Positions 45,184 to 56,700 of a DNA stretch of 64,000 bases are shown here, piece after piece. The notes beneath the pieces are model-generated. The model saw only the letters and a program-made list of their open reading frames with translations. It had not been told where the DNA came from and did not search any database. The DNA is from Pseudophaeomoniella oleicola (Eukaryota; Ascomycota; Eurotiomycetes; Phaeomoniellales; Phaeomoniellaceae), in the NCBI GenBank assembly GCA_003868215.1, contig QWDQ01000025.1, positions 248,001 to 312,000 on the forward strand, in the 5' to 3' direction. The first letter of the stretch is position 1. Every line of letters starts with the position of its first letter. A program made the translations under genes and the position numbers.

Positions 45184-47317
45184 ATGGTTCGCCGATCAGA
45201 GCCCGAATCGCCAGAAAAAAGGGAGAGATTAACCCTTTCGGCGCTTGCTAGTTACGACGATGTTCTCACAGATGCGCTCATAGATTCGGTATTGCGATAC
45301 GCTTCATAACAATACCCTCTTCTGACCGTATCTATAGGCTTTCTATTGGTCCACCATTCGAAAGAACAGAACGAAATTCACCTCGGTTCGCGGTATTAGC
45401 GAAGATGAGATAACCAAGATCATTCTACACGATATCATTGTCGCTGGTGACGCGCAAAAGGCAGAACGATCGTTACTCAATCAGAAGGGCCTAAAGAAGT
45501 ATGTGAGCACTCTTAGAACCGTCAGGGAGAAAGAATACTTCCGGCGACATCTACGAAAATACATAAATACGTACATGTGTGACTGTCCATTCGAGGTCTC
45601 AAGTACCAATCGGTATACTATATATACCCAAGAGGCATGTGTCATGGCAAGACAAAGGATACGAAAAGGTGAGACGGTCAAGTACCTGAGCGGGACACTT
45701 GTACCGATCACCATCGAGGAAGAAAAGGACCTCGACCTTACCAAGCGCAATTTCAGCATTGTCATGTCGAGCCGGAAGAAGGCGCCATCAATATTCCTGG
45801 GTCCCGCGCGTTTTGCTAATCATGACTGCGATGCCAATGGAAGACTCGTCACCAGAGGTACAGACGGCATGGAGGTTGTGGCAGCCAGAAACATAGAGAT
45901 TGGGGAAGAGATTACAGTATCTTACGGGGAGGGATACTTTGGTCCGAACAATGAAGAATGCCTTTGCCATACTTGCGAATTGGCTGCTAGAAATGGATGG
46001 ACATCAGCTGAAGCGTTCGGGATGCCTCAGAGTAACCGATCCACTCCGACATTGACTGATGATCTGAATGGACTTGAGCCTTACTCTTTGAGGCAGAAAA
46101 GGAGGTACAATTCGGGAACAGAGTCTGAACCGCCACGCGATGGCCTTTCCCCGAGGAAGAAGCGCAAACTTACCAGGACATCTTCTAGGCTAATGCAGGA
46201 GATGACACCACCGGAAAGTGTCGATGCTCAGCCTGTCGATATCCAGCTATCTCATACAGAATCCGTTGGTAGATCAACTTGCAAGGCAAACGATCCAGAC
46301 TCATCTGCAAGCCAGCACACTTCCACCGTGCCACCGATTACGGCGGCAGAAGCCCTATCTGCTACTGTCTCTGTTGCATCACCGCCACGCAAACGTGCAA
46401 GATTGGTCGATAGGCTGGAGCCATGCACATCCCAAGAAGTTGTTCTCCCAAGCACACCAGAGAAAAGGCCATCAGGTTCCCCTAGTCCCGCTTCCACGCC
46501 TCATTCTAGGGGACATTCTCAGACTTCTACGCAAGAAACTGAGGCCACTTCAATTGGTCCGTTGGATGGGCCACTCAAGCTAGAACCTCCAGAAACACCG
46601 CAGCAGGTGGATTTCGATAACACTATCGAGTTACGAGTAGAAACTCACGTTCCCGAAAGTGAAGCAACGATGTTATCTATTCCGATAATACCTTCTGAGC
46701 CCATGACTCAGTCAACAACACCACCTATGCCAGCGGTGATGCCATCGATAGAAGTTCCAGCATCTACTAATCCGGAAGACGCGCCCCTCTTGCCGTCCAC
46801 TATTCGGATTCCTGGTGATTACACTCTAACATCTAAACTCATAGCTCAACCCTATGATCGGTGGGTAGATTGTAAAACGTGCTTGTCCGACTTCCTTCAA
46901 TGCAACGGCTACCAAATCCGTCGGGAATGTCCCCGTTGCGAACGGCATAGCAAATTATATGGATTCCAATGGCCCAAGACTGAGAACACTCGTGCCGAGA
47001 ACGAGGAGCGGGTGATGGATCACAGAACCGTACACCGTTTCCTCGGTCCAGAAGAAGAACGACAGGAACGAAAAGGCGTCCGAGGCAGAGGTGGAAGACT
47101 CGCACGTCTCCGGCTCGAAGGCAGTGAAAGTCTGAGAGCTACTTCATCGGCCACTCCCGAGCGCGATCTTTCGGAGCGAGCGACTCGCAGGTTCAGCTCC
47201 ATCGCAAACGAGGAAGGTGGTGGTCGCAATGCTAGTAGAGAACAAGGTTCGGATTCCGAACAGATTGGAGGAAGGACATTGAGAAGGAGTTCCCGGAGCT
47301 GGCGAACGACGCTTTGA
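45184..47317 (+). CDS. SET9: SET-domain histone H4 lysine-20 methyltransferase
   Basis: Suv4-20/KMT5-type enzyme that methylates H4K20 in chromatin. Two exons: 45184-45288 and 45338-47317; 694 aa. It opens LTLSALASYDDVLTDALID, then AFYWSTIRKNR, typical of the fungal Set9 N-terminal domain. The SET domain covers about 110-240: MCDCPFEVSSTNRYTIYTQE in part, the cofactor-binding ARFANHDCDANGRL (about 192-205), and EEITVSYGEGYFG. It closes with a Cys cluster LCHTC (about 244-248). A long disordered Ser/Pro/Thr region follows. Near residue 547-569 there is a second Cys group (CKTC, C, CPRC) ending ERHSKLYGFQWPKT, which looks like a zinc-binding element kept in this family. The last 100 residues are Arg/Glu/Ser-rich. 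Confidence 0.92.
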
Positions 47318-48020
47318 GTGATATGAATTGCAAACGATGTACTACTAGTAAACAAGCAAAAGCAACGCACTTGTTGAGGGCGAGCGAGTCAAATGGACGG
47401 TTTGCGCAATTGGACGTGATGAAGCAGTTCTTATGATTTTTTCTTTGAGGGGGGACGATAACAGTCTTATTTAATACGAAGTAAGAGGGTATTTTATCAC
47501 CTCATGGCCCATGGCATGTATAACTAGATAGATAGAAAGAATATCACCATCATCATCACCATCTTATCTTGACTTGGGTAACTTTATCGAAGCAGAAAGA
47601 GCGCATACGGATGGGACGTAGCGAATGTAGGTTATGAGTGTGCATTTGTCCTACTTCTATGTAATACGTTAGGTAGTCACCAACCTATGAGATGGATAGG
47701 TAGGTGGGTAAGGTAGGTAGGTTAGGTAGAGAAAGAGAGACGGATTAGACAGATAAAGCATCATGTCTGACTGAATACGTGATTACCTAGGCAGGGAGGT
47801 AGGTAGGTAGGTAGCTAGTTACTGGCATCGAGCGAGCGAGCGAGCCTAACATCCATTCCATACACGCCACAGACCGAACCTAAGAGCCTACCAACCAACC
47901 AATCATTCGGAATTGCACCAACGACTCATAGCCCCAAAACAAAACGATGCATTCGATTTGCCTTTCTCCGGTGGTTTGAGTAGGTACCTATGCTGTACCA
48001 ATCCTTATCCGTTTCAGACT
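47318..48020. repeat. Convergent gap rich in TAGG and GAGC simple repeats
   Basis: About 700 bases between the 3' ends of SET9 and the Myb-like gene. Degenerate TAGG/GTAGG repeats lie at about 47693-47730 and 47806-47820, and GAGC units at 47829-47846. These are not telomeric TTAGGG arrays. No gene. Confidence 0.7.
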
Positions 48021-48863
48021 CTAGTCGGTGAACATCTGCTCGTCCGCTTGTTCGGACTTGATCGTAGGTACTGGTACCAAGTCTGGGAACTGGTAGGTGG
48101 AAGTGGGGGTAGGAGTGGGAGCAGCAGAGCGGGAGAGGACTGCTGTGGGGATTGGGGTTCGGTGTTGGAACGGCGCGTGATGCATGTCGGATGGGTGCAT
48201 GGTACCTGTTATTGTGCTTGTGGCGGTGGCAGTGGCGGCACTAGGGTAGGTGTAGGGGTTGCTGAAGTTGCTGTATGGGTTGTAGGTTGGAGTGGCAGGG
48301 TAGGTGTGACGAGGGTATTGGTGAGGGGGAACGGCAGAGAGCATTGGAGTTGTCGAAGATGGGTCCGGCTTGAGGTATGCTGGGGAAGACGCCGTTGAGC
48401 CCTGATGATGAACGCCTGGACCATCATACATGGGATGGATTGTCGGTTCTGCTTTGATGAAAGGCGCGATGGCGTCGTTGCCGTCTTCAACCTTGACGAT
48501 CTCTCGATCGGGTCTGATACTGATATCGAAGCCCATCATTTCCTTCTTGACTGGTAGAGCGTCATCGCTGTCATCATCGTCCTCTGGATCTCTCATGTGC
48601 AGTTCTAGGCCTGGTTTGGGGGGTTTGGTCTTTGCCATTCTTCCTTCCTTGACTTTCTGGCCCTTTTGCTTGACGCTCGGACCCTCAAATTGAGATTTCA
48701 ACCGGCTGTAACGCATACGAGCCGCATGTCCGTTCTGGATTCCAATCTCGTTCGCAACATCTTGCCAGTCAATTGCACGTAAGTCGAGCTGTTTGATAAT
48801 CGCGTACAGAAATTTGGTGTGAGCATCGGGGTTGAACGATTTGGAACGGCGAAGGGATGCCAT
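48021..48863 (-). CDS. Myb/SANT-like DNA-binding protein, 280 aa
   Basis: Single-exon frame, ATG at 48863, stop at 48021. Residues about 8-60 form one Myb/SANT-like three-helix unit (DAHTKFLYAIIKQLDLRAID, WQDVANEIGIQNGHAARMRY, SRLKSQFEG), of the type common in mould proteins with a single Myb-like repeat. A basic patch (KQKGQKVKEGRMAKTKPPK) follows and may be a nuclear localisation signal. The rest is Pro/Thr/Tyr/Ala-rich and disordered, with acidic stretches (PEDDDDSDD) that could activate transcription. A transcription factor or chromatin protein is likely; target genes are unknown. Convergent with SET9. Confidence 0.8.
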   Translation of the reverse strand: MASLRRSKSFNPDAHTKFLYAIIKQLDLRAIDWQDVANEIGIQNGHAARMRYSRLKSQFEGPSVKQKGQKVKEGRMAKTKPPKPGLELHMRDPEDDDDSDDALPVKKEMMGFDISIRPDREIVKVEDGNDAIAPFIKAEPTIHPMYDGPGVHHQGSTASSPAYLKPDPSSTTPMLSAVPPHQYPRHTYPATPTYNPYSNFSNPYTYPSAATATATSTITGTMHPSDMHHAPFQHRTPIPTAVLSRSAAPTPTPTSTYQFPDLVPVPTIKSEQADEQMFTD

Positions 48864-49294
48864 TGTCAGAGTAGTGGTTTCTTGATACTAGCAGTCAGTA
48901 TGGGGACGATGTAATAAGTACGGAGTACAGTGCTCTGAGTGGGGGACTTACTTCCTACTCTAGAGTGCACTTGAGTAGTATTTTGTGTTAATGCTGAACG
49001 TGAAATGAGGTTCATCACAGGCACCGTTGGGCCTCATATATTTTCCGGTGAGGAAGACAGCGAATGATTCACCCGTTTGTTGTGACCCGCTGTTTGCTAC
49101 GTTGATGCGAATACGTATACTATACTCTTTATGTGCAGCCCCGGCGACGTCGCCATTCATGCAAAAGACATCTTTGTCCCAAGAGAACACGCAAAACGTG
49201 GTTGACAATAGCTTTTTCTGCGGCATGCACTCACGGCTAGCGATGAGGCATAGAACATATGAGACCATCCGACAGCTCCCAGGGCCTCCATTGT
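48864..49294. promoter_or_regulatory. Promoter of the Myb-like gene and 3' end of PEX8
   Basis: 430 bases between two minus-strand genes. A minus-strand frame of 102 codons (48960-49268) lies entirely here but has no family look and is treated as chance or 3' UTR. Confidence 0.4.
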
Positions 49295-51390
49295 TCAGAG
49301 TTTGCTGGCAACGTCCAAAGCACCTGACATTACATAGCGATCTTCCTGATCAGGAGAATCACCATACAGAACCAGTTCCCTGCCTCCTCTTGATGTCCAC
49401 CAGGCTACTGCAATCGTCGCTCTTTGGATGTCCATTTCGCCACTGCTCAGGACCTCCCAGAACCTTTGTCGGCAAGCTTTCAGCGATTTTGGCTCTGTGA
49501 CTCTGTTTGTCAAAGATGCAGCCAAAGGCAGCCACTCCTCAAGGGTCTCTGGCGACAAGTGTGGCAATGCATCTAACAAAGCCATGATCAAGACTGTTTG
49601 TTCTGAAGATGGAGAGCGAGGAGACTGGCCAGCAGCAGGAGGCAATTCCGGTAGTGGCGAGTGCTGAGCGTCCCATGCTCTGTCAAAAACCAGTTGTAAG
49701 AGAGTAGATGCGAGCAATGGATGCTCTCCTGCAAGAGTAGAGGGTGGAGATACAACGCCGACCAGAGTCCTGAAGGCAAAGCGGAACTGCCGTTCTGAAA
49801 GGTTCAAAGGGAACGCTTTGAACAATATATCGATATAGAAGGGCAAATGACGAACTGTGAGCTGTGCATTGTGTGGCACTGCAAAAACAGCCAAAGTCAG
49901 GCTGTGCGCGGCTTCAAATATTTCGAGAAGTATATTGTTACCACCAACAACCAGGTAGGGAGATGCTGCACTAAGCAGCATCTCGTCGCAAATCTGGGAA
50001 GGCAGAGAGAGCGTAAAGTGTTCGGCAGTGTTCAGGAAGAAGAGATCCAAGCAGCGATCAAGGGGATGTTCTGGAATAGTGCCAACGGAGGTAGGGCGAA
50101 TGGCACGTAAGAAACCTTGGGCGGGTATGGGGTGAGAATTCAATATGTCGACCGCAGTAAAGGTTACAAAGTTGTACTGGGCGGTAGCTGTCTGTCCAAG
50201 TCGCGTGGATATGAAGTACGTATTTCGCATTGAATGCAGACTCTGGGTGGCTACCTGGACCGCCCTGTTTTCTGTGGCAAGCAGAGGGTCATTAAGAACT
50301 CTTCCTAGAGCTGCACGGAGAACGATTATGACTGCGTACAGCGAGGATCGGAGTGCCTGCCAAAGTACTGGTAGCGATACCTGGATGGTAGCTGGATCCA
50401 AATACGTCGCTTCTTCGCTCGCATCGATTTCAGAGAGTTTGTTCTGACGCCACTGGATGGAAAGAACCCGCGTAAAGTCCATCACTCGCCCAACTGCATC
50501 AACAGCAAGGTTCTCATCTCGGACATTCTCTAGGGCGTGTGCCGCCAAACGCGACAGTGGCCCAAGCGCAGAGGTGAGAGGTTTCGCAAGCAAAGAACGC
50601 AGGTGATTACAAGTAGATGACTGAGGGGACCACTGAAACTTTCTCCCGGGTACCTCTTGCACGTCTTGGTCGATAAGGCTGAGAAATGTCCCATGTTCCA
50701 GGCCCTCTCTTGATATAAAGATAGCTTCTAAAAGTACGGGTAACAGACGATCGTAATCTAACCTCGTCCGTTCAACATCGGATAACATGTCGAAAGTATG
50801 ATTCAGCACTAGAACGATGCTCAATTGGCCGAGTTTGTCAGAGAGAGCAGTCGTCTCTAAGGCAAGGTTTGTCGCTGTGACTAGGGCAGACTCGAGTCTT
50901 CGTCGCAAAGCATGGGAAGCACTTTGACCCTGATCTCGACCGAGACTCAAAAGGATTCCTCCCAGAAGCAGAAGATGCCGCCATCTTGGGGATTTCTCGT
51001 TCGCACCTTGTACGACAGCTTTGGTCCAATCCTCAACTTTCAGCTTTCGCAGGGGGATCGGCCCGTGATACGAGACCTGGGGTTCACGGGTCTGTGTGAC
51101 ACTTGTCGCAGCCGTATAAAAACTGCCAAACAGTTGTCGAGTGAATGAGAGGCCATTTGCCGCCTTCCATAAGGCGGGCGCTGACAGCAACTGGGTCGAC
51201 AAGGTCTCGAGATTCTGAGGGTTGTTCAGGTTTGCCAGGAGACCTGTTGCGGATGGGAGGAGGCTATCGACACTTTTCATTAGCATTTGATTTGTTTTGC
51301 AGGAGCTGGGATGTCTACGTACCGCGAAGCATCTTCATGTGTTGTGGAAGTCTGCAGCGACCTTAAGAAGGTCGCCAATGACCGGTCCAT
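49295..51390 (-). CDS. PEX8: Peroxin 8, lumenal peroxisome import factor
   Basis: Intraperoxisomal peripheral membrane protein that links docking and RING complexes and helps release cargo from Pex5. Two exons: 51323-51390 and 49295-51272; 681 aa. Splicing gives the start MDRSLATFLRSLQTSTTHED and runs on in frame into VDSLLPSATGLLANLNNPQN. The rest is all-helical, Leu-rich, HEAT-like, with blocks such as SPRWRHLLLLGGILLSLGR, LVLNHTFDMLSDVERTRLDY and LPFYIDILFKAFPLNLSERQ in part, matching mould Pex8. The protein ends DVASKL, a type 1 peroxisomal signal, as yeast Pex8 does. This fits its matrix side. No membrane helix is needed. Short first exon and in-frame junction support the model. Confidence 0.88.
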
Positions 51391-52611
51391 GGCTCATGGT
51401 GCATCTACTTGCCAAATAGCTGCGTACGCCATCTGCAGTTGCGAGGACGTCCAAGCTCTTGGGTTGGAGCTTGATTGTAATTATATAACTGCCTCGGTTC
51501 ACCGCTTCGGGCCCTTGCCAAGGAAAATCAGTCTTATATAATTAATTACTGTAATTAATACACCTTATACCGAAACTGTCTACCTGCCCGAATTCCAGTT
51601 ATCAGCACTTAGTACGAGGTAGACATCACTTACTACAAGGTAGACGTCCAACATCACCTTTGTTGTCTCCTGCTCAGCTGTAAGTTACCCAGTCATTCAA
51701 CTCCATTAGCCAGCGTGGGTTTGCTTGCCAGCAGATGCATGAGTTACATTAGCAGTACACATACGTATTTGGCTACCAGATAACTTGCAAGCTGATGAAT
51801 CATTGTCGTTACTTGACTTGCTAGCATGTCATGAGTGTGTAATTGATCATATCGGCTGGCGAACATCTGATCTGGACCTTCCTGGCTGTGCTCTTCACAT
51901 CAATCATATACTCTCTTTCTGAGTGCTCTAAATGTCAAGCTCGTCATATTGTACTACCTTGTTATTGTATGTTGCATCTGCGTGCGTGTGTTGCTTTCGA
52001 CGATGTCTGGAATCGAACGAACTTGCGAGTCGAGTATAATATTTATCGAGTTGATGGCCTATCATTTCGCCGTAACATTACTATTGAACTCCATAGCCTC
52101 TCTCAACCGGCGCCCATGAGCTCTTGAATCTCACCAGAAGAGAGGCAGATATAATTCAACATGAATATGCTCTCAATGTGTAAACGAGAGAGTCCAGTTT
52201 AATGTTGAAGTCCAAGCAGATTAACATAGCATATTGTGGTAGACATCCAATGTTTGTTATTAATTACTACATCGCGGAAAAGTGCTACCACATCTCGTTT
52301 TTATTCATAATTCGGAGCAAATTCCGCCCAGATCTCGACTTCACAACATCCATGAATCAACTATTCTTTAAAAGAGTTCCACCATCGATAGCAGGAGCAG
52401 GAAGACGTGTGAAGTCGCTCAGGGACAGCAGCAAACCACCCCTCACCTTTGATCTGTGCACGCTGAAATGATGTAACATCGACCCGCTGGTCTCCCGGAA
52501 GCCCTCAATAACCTGGCTGTCCGGAAACTGAAAGATTTCAATCACTGTTCACATCAGAACCACCAGCCTGCGGGTCTCCAGTCAACGGAAGTGACAAACA
52601 TCCCCAGCAGC
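51391..52611. other. AT-richer gene-free stretch of 1.2 kb
   Basis: Divergent region between PEX8 (minus) and the TMEM170-like gene (plus). It is visibly richer in A and T than its flanks between 51,480 and 52,340. An imperfect pair of TACNAGGTAGAC units occurs near 51,612-51,647. No transposon ends, RNA gene or supported protein was found. Confidence 0.45.
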
Positions 52612-53346
52612 ATGGCAACGACGCCCGAAGTCCCGATAACTTACTCTATCCCTCCATTCCCGTCGCTTTACTGGCCTATAAACACACCTGCCGGTTCGGC
52701 CAAGTACCTCTACTATCAATCCGATATCTGGCGTTTCACGCTGTACTGGACGCTAATTATCTACGGAGCTGTGCACCTGTCGACCAGCCTCTGGGCCGTT
52801 CTCGTGCTGGCCAGGCAAGAAGACCAATTCGTTGCCAAAGGGGGGAATTGTGCCGCTGTATCACAGGGAGGCGAGCGAGATGCGGAGGATGTATTCGAAA
52901 TGCGATCGCTACGAGGGGAAAGGAGTGGGAGCAGAGAACGAGTGAGGCCAGAGCGAAAGTTAAAGAGAGGTGAAGGGAGGAGGATGCATGGGGGGCAATG
53001 GCTCAAGAAATTAAGATGGGCTTGGTTGATCCCGTTGGTTTACTGTGTTATCGGATCAATCCAGGCCTTGATGGCGGGAACTATTGTGGGATTCATGTAA
53101 GTGCACTCGAATTTCTCTCATCAAACGCCCCAATTCGCCTCTAGACTTGAGAGCCGAGCCATACACCCGTGGGTGATGTCTTGAGCGGACCCCTATTTTG
53201 TATTTTGGATCTAACGAATCCACAGACTGGGCACCGTCTATCGAGCAGGCTATTTCAGGATGTCGACTTGGACGCCACTGGTCTGGTCTTTGATCAATGT
53301 CGTTACTCTCATCATCTCCAGCTTCTCAATCCAAGGAGGTCTATGA
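52612..53346 (+). CDS. TMEM170-like integral membrane protein, 201 aa
   Basis: Two exons, 52612-53096 and 53226-53346; 201 aa. Short N-terminus (MATTPEVPITYSIPPFPSLY) then a first helix after YYQSDIWRF (TLYWTLIIYGAVHLSTSLWA). After a polar, Arg/Glu-rich loop of about 70 residues come WLIPLVYCVIGSIQALMAGT and, across the splice, a conserved end GTVYRAGYFRMSTWTPLVWS with a last helix. The three- or four-helix layout with IWRFTLYWT and AGYFRMSTW-type motifs matches the TMEM170 family, whose animal members shape ER and nuclear envelope membranes. The large polar loop is a fungal feature. Function here is inferred from family only. The ATG at 52612 is the first in frame; upstream only GTG. Confidence 0.72.
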
Positions 53347-53769
53347 AGCATGTACAGCTAGTAGCAGCTGCAATATCACCGTTGCATTAATGCATCTCAA
53401 TACCCTGTTGGCATGATGACTTCACTTTGCAAACTTTTATTGACGTCCTCGAGAACTGTATCTATGCGCCTCAAACCCCGAGTAGGGAGTATATGTACAG
53501 CGGTCAACGCTCGCACAACAGCAAAAACAAACATCAGACTCCTATCACACCGCTTGAAGCTCGTATATATTCGCATTAGTCGGCCCCAGGGTCATGGCGA
53601 ACCGAGAGATGAAATGAACGCAAAAGACAGAAAGACCTCCCAACGCCTGATGGGACCGGCAAAACTCCCCAACATAACGGTCATACACATGAAACGAAAA
53701 AAATAAAGGACGAGGCACATGCCATCATCGAGTCGTGAGTCAGTGATGCATGTAGGCCTTTGATTGGAA
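53347..53769. other. Convergent gap between TMEM170-like gene and BUD4
   Basis: About 420 bases between two 3' ends. A plus-strand frame of 97 codons is open here but basic and without family signals. Nothing else recognised. Confidence 0.45.
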
Positions 53770-56700
53770 TTAGGCGAATCGTAGGTCGTTCATGTCTGCC
53801 ATGCTGCGGGCTTTCTGGTGTCTGGGCCTCATATCCTTGACAGGGCTCCCGGTTGGAATGCCTTGATGGCTCTCCGTCCTTGCATGTCCTGGCCTCTGTG
53901 CTTGATGATGCCTTGGTTGCTGCAGATAAGAAACCTGTGGCTGTGCAATGAATGGATTCTTTGCTGATTGAGCGTACGCCTGTTCTTGAGGACCGGACTT
54001 GGAGGATTTACGAGGGCTAACCTCTGGATGAGCGGACTTGGTCATTCCCTTTTTGACACTATGTGCTTGCTCTTGCTTTAGCACAAGCTCGGTCCATGCC
54101 TTGACGTGACCGGAAGCGCCGTTTCTGCCCACACTCTCCGATAGAGCCTTCATCCAGCCGTCTTTGTCAGCCTGACTGTCAGCGTAGAAGTCGATGACCT
54201 CGCCGTTGGCGAAACGGATTCGGAAACCTTCTTCAACGAACATATACCCTTCCTCCTCTTCCGCAAAGCCTGATTTACGTCGACCGCCACCTCTGGTGGA
54301 AGTCTCCTTTTTGGTAAGTGACGACTTGTCATCGATGACCTTGACAGCTTTTGAAAGGTTTATGTTGGCACGAGGCTGTAGAGTGGATTCGTGAAAGGCA
54401 GTAAGCTTTGTCCCATTCAACCTGAAGAAACGTCGTCGCCAATACTGAGATGAAGTCAGATCCAGTGCTTCCACAATCAATACATTACAATGACTTACAG
54501 GGCAATCGCCGCCTTGTTGGCTAAGGAAACCTTCCCACTGAGTGGTCGCGCTTGTCTCCGCCTCCCTCATCTCGCGAATGCAGGCATTCATGCTCTTCGG
54601 CATATCTTCGTCTCTGGCACCCTTCGGTTTAGGAACGTACAACATCTGAAGCTCGAGTTTCCCAATCTTGTAAGGTGGTCGTCGCTGCATTCCTAGGCCC
54701 TTCTTGCTTCTGTTTGAACCATTGGTGGCCTCTTCCATAGCCCACTCGTTGAAACAAGTGATATCGACAGTGTAAGGGCGACCGAAACATCGCTTCTCAT
54801 GCTCACTGAGAGAAACATAGGCACGCGCGAAGCTGCCGTCTCTAGCGGCAATTCCGTCGACCATGTCATATAACGTCGGTTGCTGTGGTCTGACTGGGGA
54901 TTTGGATCGCTGCGATTCCATTTGCTTCTGCTCGAGTTCCTTTCTCTTTTTTGGGGAGCCAAAAACGCGACTAAACGTCGATGGTTTTTTCGGAGAAGAG
55001 GGCGCTTTTACGGGTGATGAGAGGGTTTCACGTCTTGGTTCTTCCAATTTAACCTGGAGTGTTAGCTGGAATTCAAGCTCTGTGAGTACCACCAGCTCAA
55101 ATTCTTGTCCGATTGGTGCTGTCCTTCCTAGCTCTAGCCAGGTAGTTGTAACACAATGGAGGCCATTATCGAGAGTTAGGGCAAAGTATGAACGTTCACC
55201 TAACATCAGAAGTCAGTGGTGCAGACAAGACCATAATTGCACGAAATACCTCGTGGGAGCGCAAGATCCAGGTCCTTCACGCCAACAACCTTCACAAAGA
55301 GACGACCGCGCTCGGCGTCTCCAGATTCATCATCTTCTTGCACTGCTTGCAACTCGTCGACGCTGTCTAGAGCTTCATTGGCGCTCGCTTGACCGGGTAA
55401 AGGTGGCACTGGACCATCGGCTGGGCGCTTGCGTGGAGAACCACCTGCCATTTTGATGCTTCGTCGTCTTGACTTGGAATTCCACGGCTCGGTGGTCCAG
55501 GTCTGCTGGCTAGGCTTGCGAGGTGACGTCGATGTGGGTGGGACATTCTCGTCATTTTGGACAGATTGGGTCTCTGCAAATTCTTCGGGACGATTACTGG
55601 CAACAACAATTTTCGTGTTTTGTCGCATCAAGTAACCACGCTGTCTCAGAGCACTTTTGTTAGCAACACGGTTCGTATGGGGTACGAAGTTCTGTCCTGC
55701 GATATACTCAGCTCCGGGAAGAGCATGAGCCCTGGAAGGCCTGGCGCCATCGCTGACTTGCTTGAGATATGCGGAAGATGGAACTCGTCCATGGGAGGGG
55801 GTATATATCTGGGAAAGGGAAAGTTCAAACTCAACCTTTTGGGCTTCGATCACTCGATCAAATTCCTTATCAAGACCAAGGCTGAGGTCCAGGTCATCGT
55901 CATGCTTCGGTATTTCGAGCTGGACAAGGCTGCTGACTCGTTTTCCTGGCGAAGCATTGTTGTCGGCATCCGCTGGGGATCCTCTCTGCGACGGTAGATT
56001 GCCAATCTCTCCAAGCGTGTCTCTACTACTACCATTCTCCATGTGGTCATCTAGGATTTCAGACTGACCACTTACTCTTCGTCTTGTGGCCGCCATAGAC
56101 TCCGAGTCCGCAGGGCTAATCGATGGTCGAGTCTTTAGATGACTACCAGGCGCCTTGACCGTAGCTTCTGGCTCTTCAATCGACGCAGAGTCGTCGCTGT
56201 CAGCGTCCGCCAAAGAGTGATGAATTACCGAATCAGGTGTGCGTGGCTCATCCTCCTCACTTGCTGAATGAACCTGTAGCTCCGGGGTTGATGGACAATC
56301 AGGTGCCTCTCGTTGAAGCTGCGGTGGTGATGGAGCTTTCTTGGCCTGATCCGAAGACTGAGGGGGTGGTGAAGGAGTCATGTACGAGCGTAGACCCAGG
56401 CCGAAGTCAGTTCCTAGATTCAGGTTCGCAAACGCTGGTAAATCCATGTCGTTCACATTGGCAATTGGCAGCGCACCATCAGCTCTTTCGGGACTGTTAG
56501 CTCTTGGGGTGTCTTGGCCATCATCGTTATCATGGTGCGCAAACTCATTCGAGAACATAGGTTCGTTGATGTACGATGGCTGAGAATATAGGCTTGCATC
56601 GTCATCCAGATCATTAACCTCATCATCCTGACCAGCGCGGCTGTACAAGTCAGGAATAGAATAAATATCTGTTTCTTCCGCTTCCTCTTTGACGATAGCC

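Noticed and set aside
47693-47730. TAGG repeats as telomeric DNA
   Set aside because: The unit lacks the third G and the fourth T of TTAGGG, the array is short and degenerate, and it lies between ordinary genes.
48960-49268. 102-codon minus-strand frame between the Myb-like gene and PEX8
   Set aside because: No domain, odd composition, lies in the 3' side of PEX8; more likely untranslated sequence.
52001-52040. GGAATCGAACG, resembling the B box of a minus-strand tRNA
   Set aside because: Neither a T stem nor an acceptor stem can be formed around it, and no A box lies at the right distance.
54863-55456. 197-codon plus-strand frame inside BUD4
   Set aside because: It is antisense to conserved anillin-region codons of BUD4 and spans its intron; a shadow frame.
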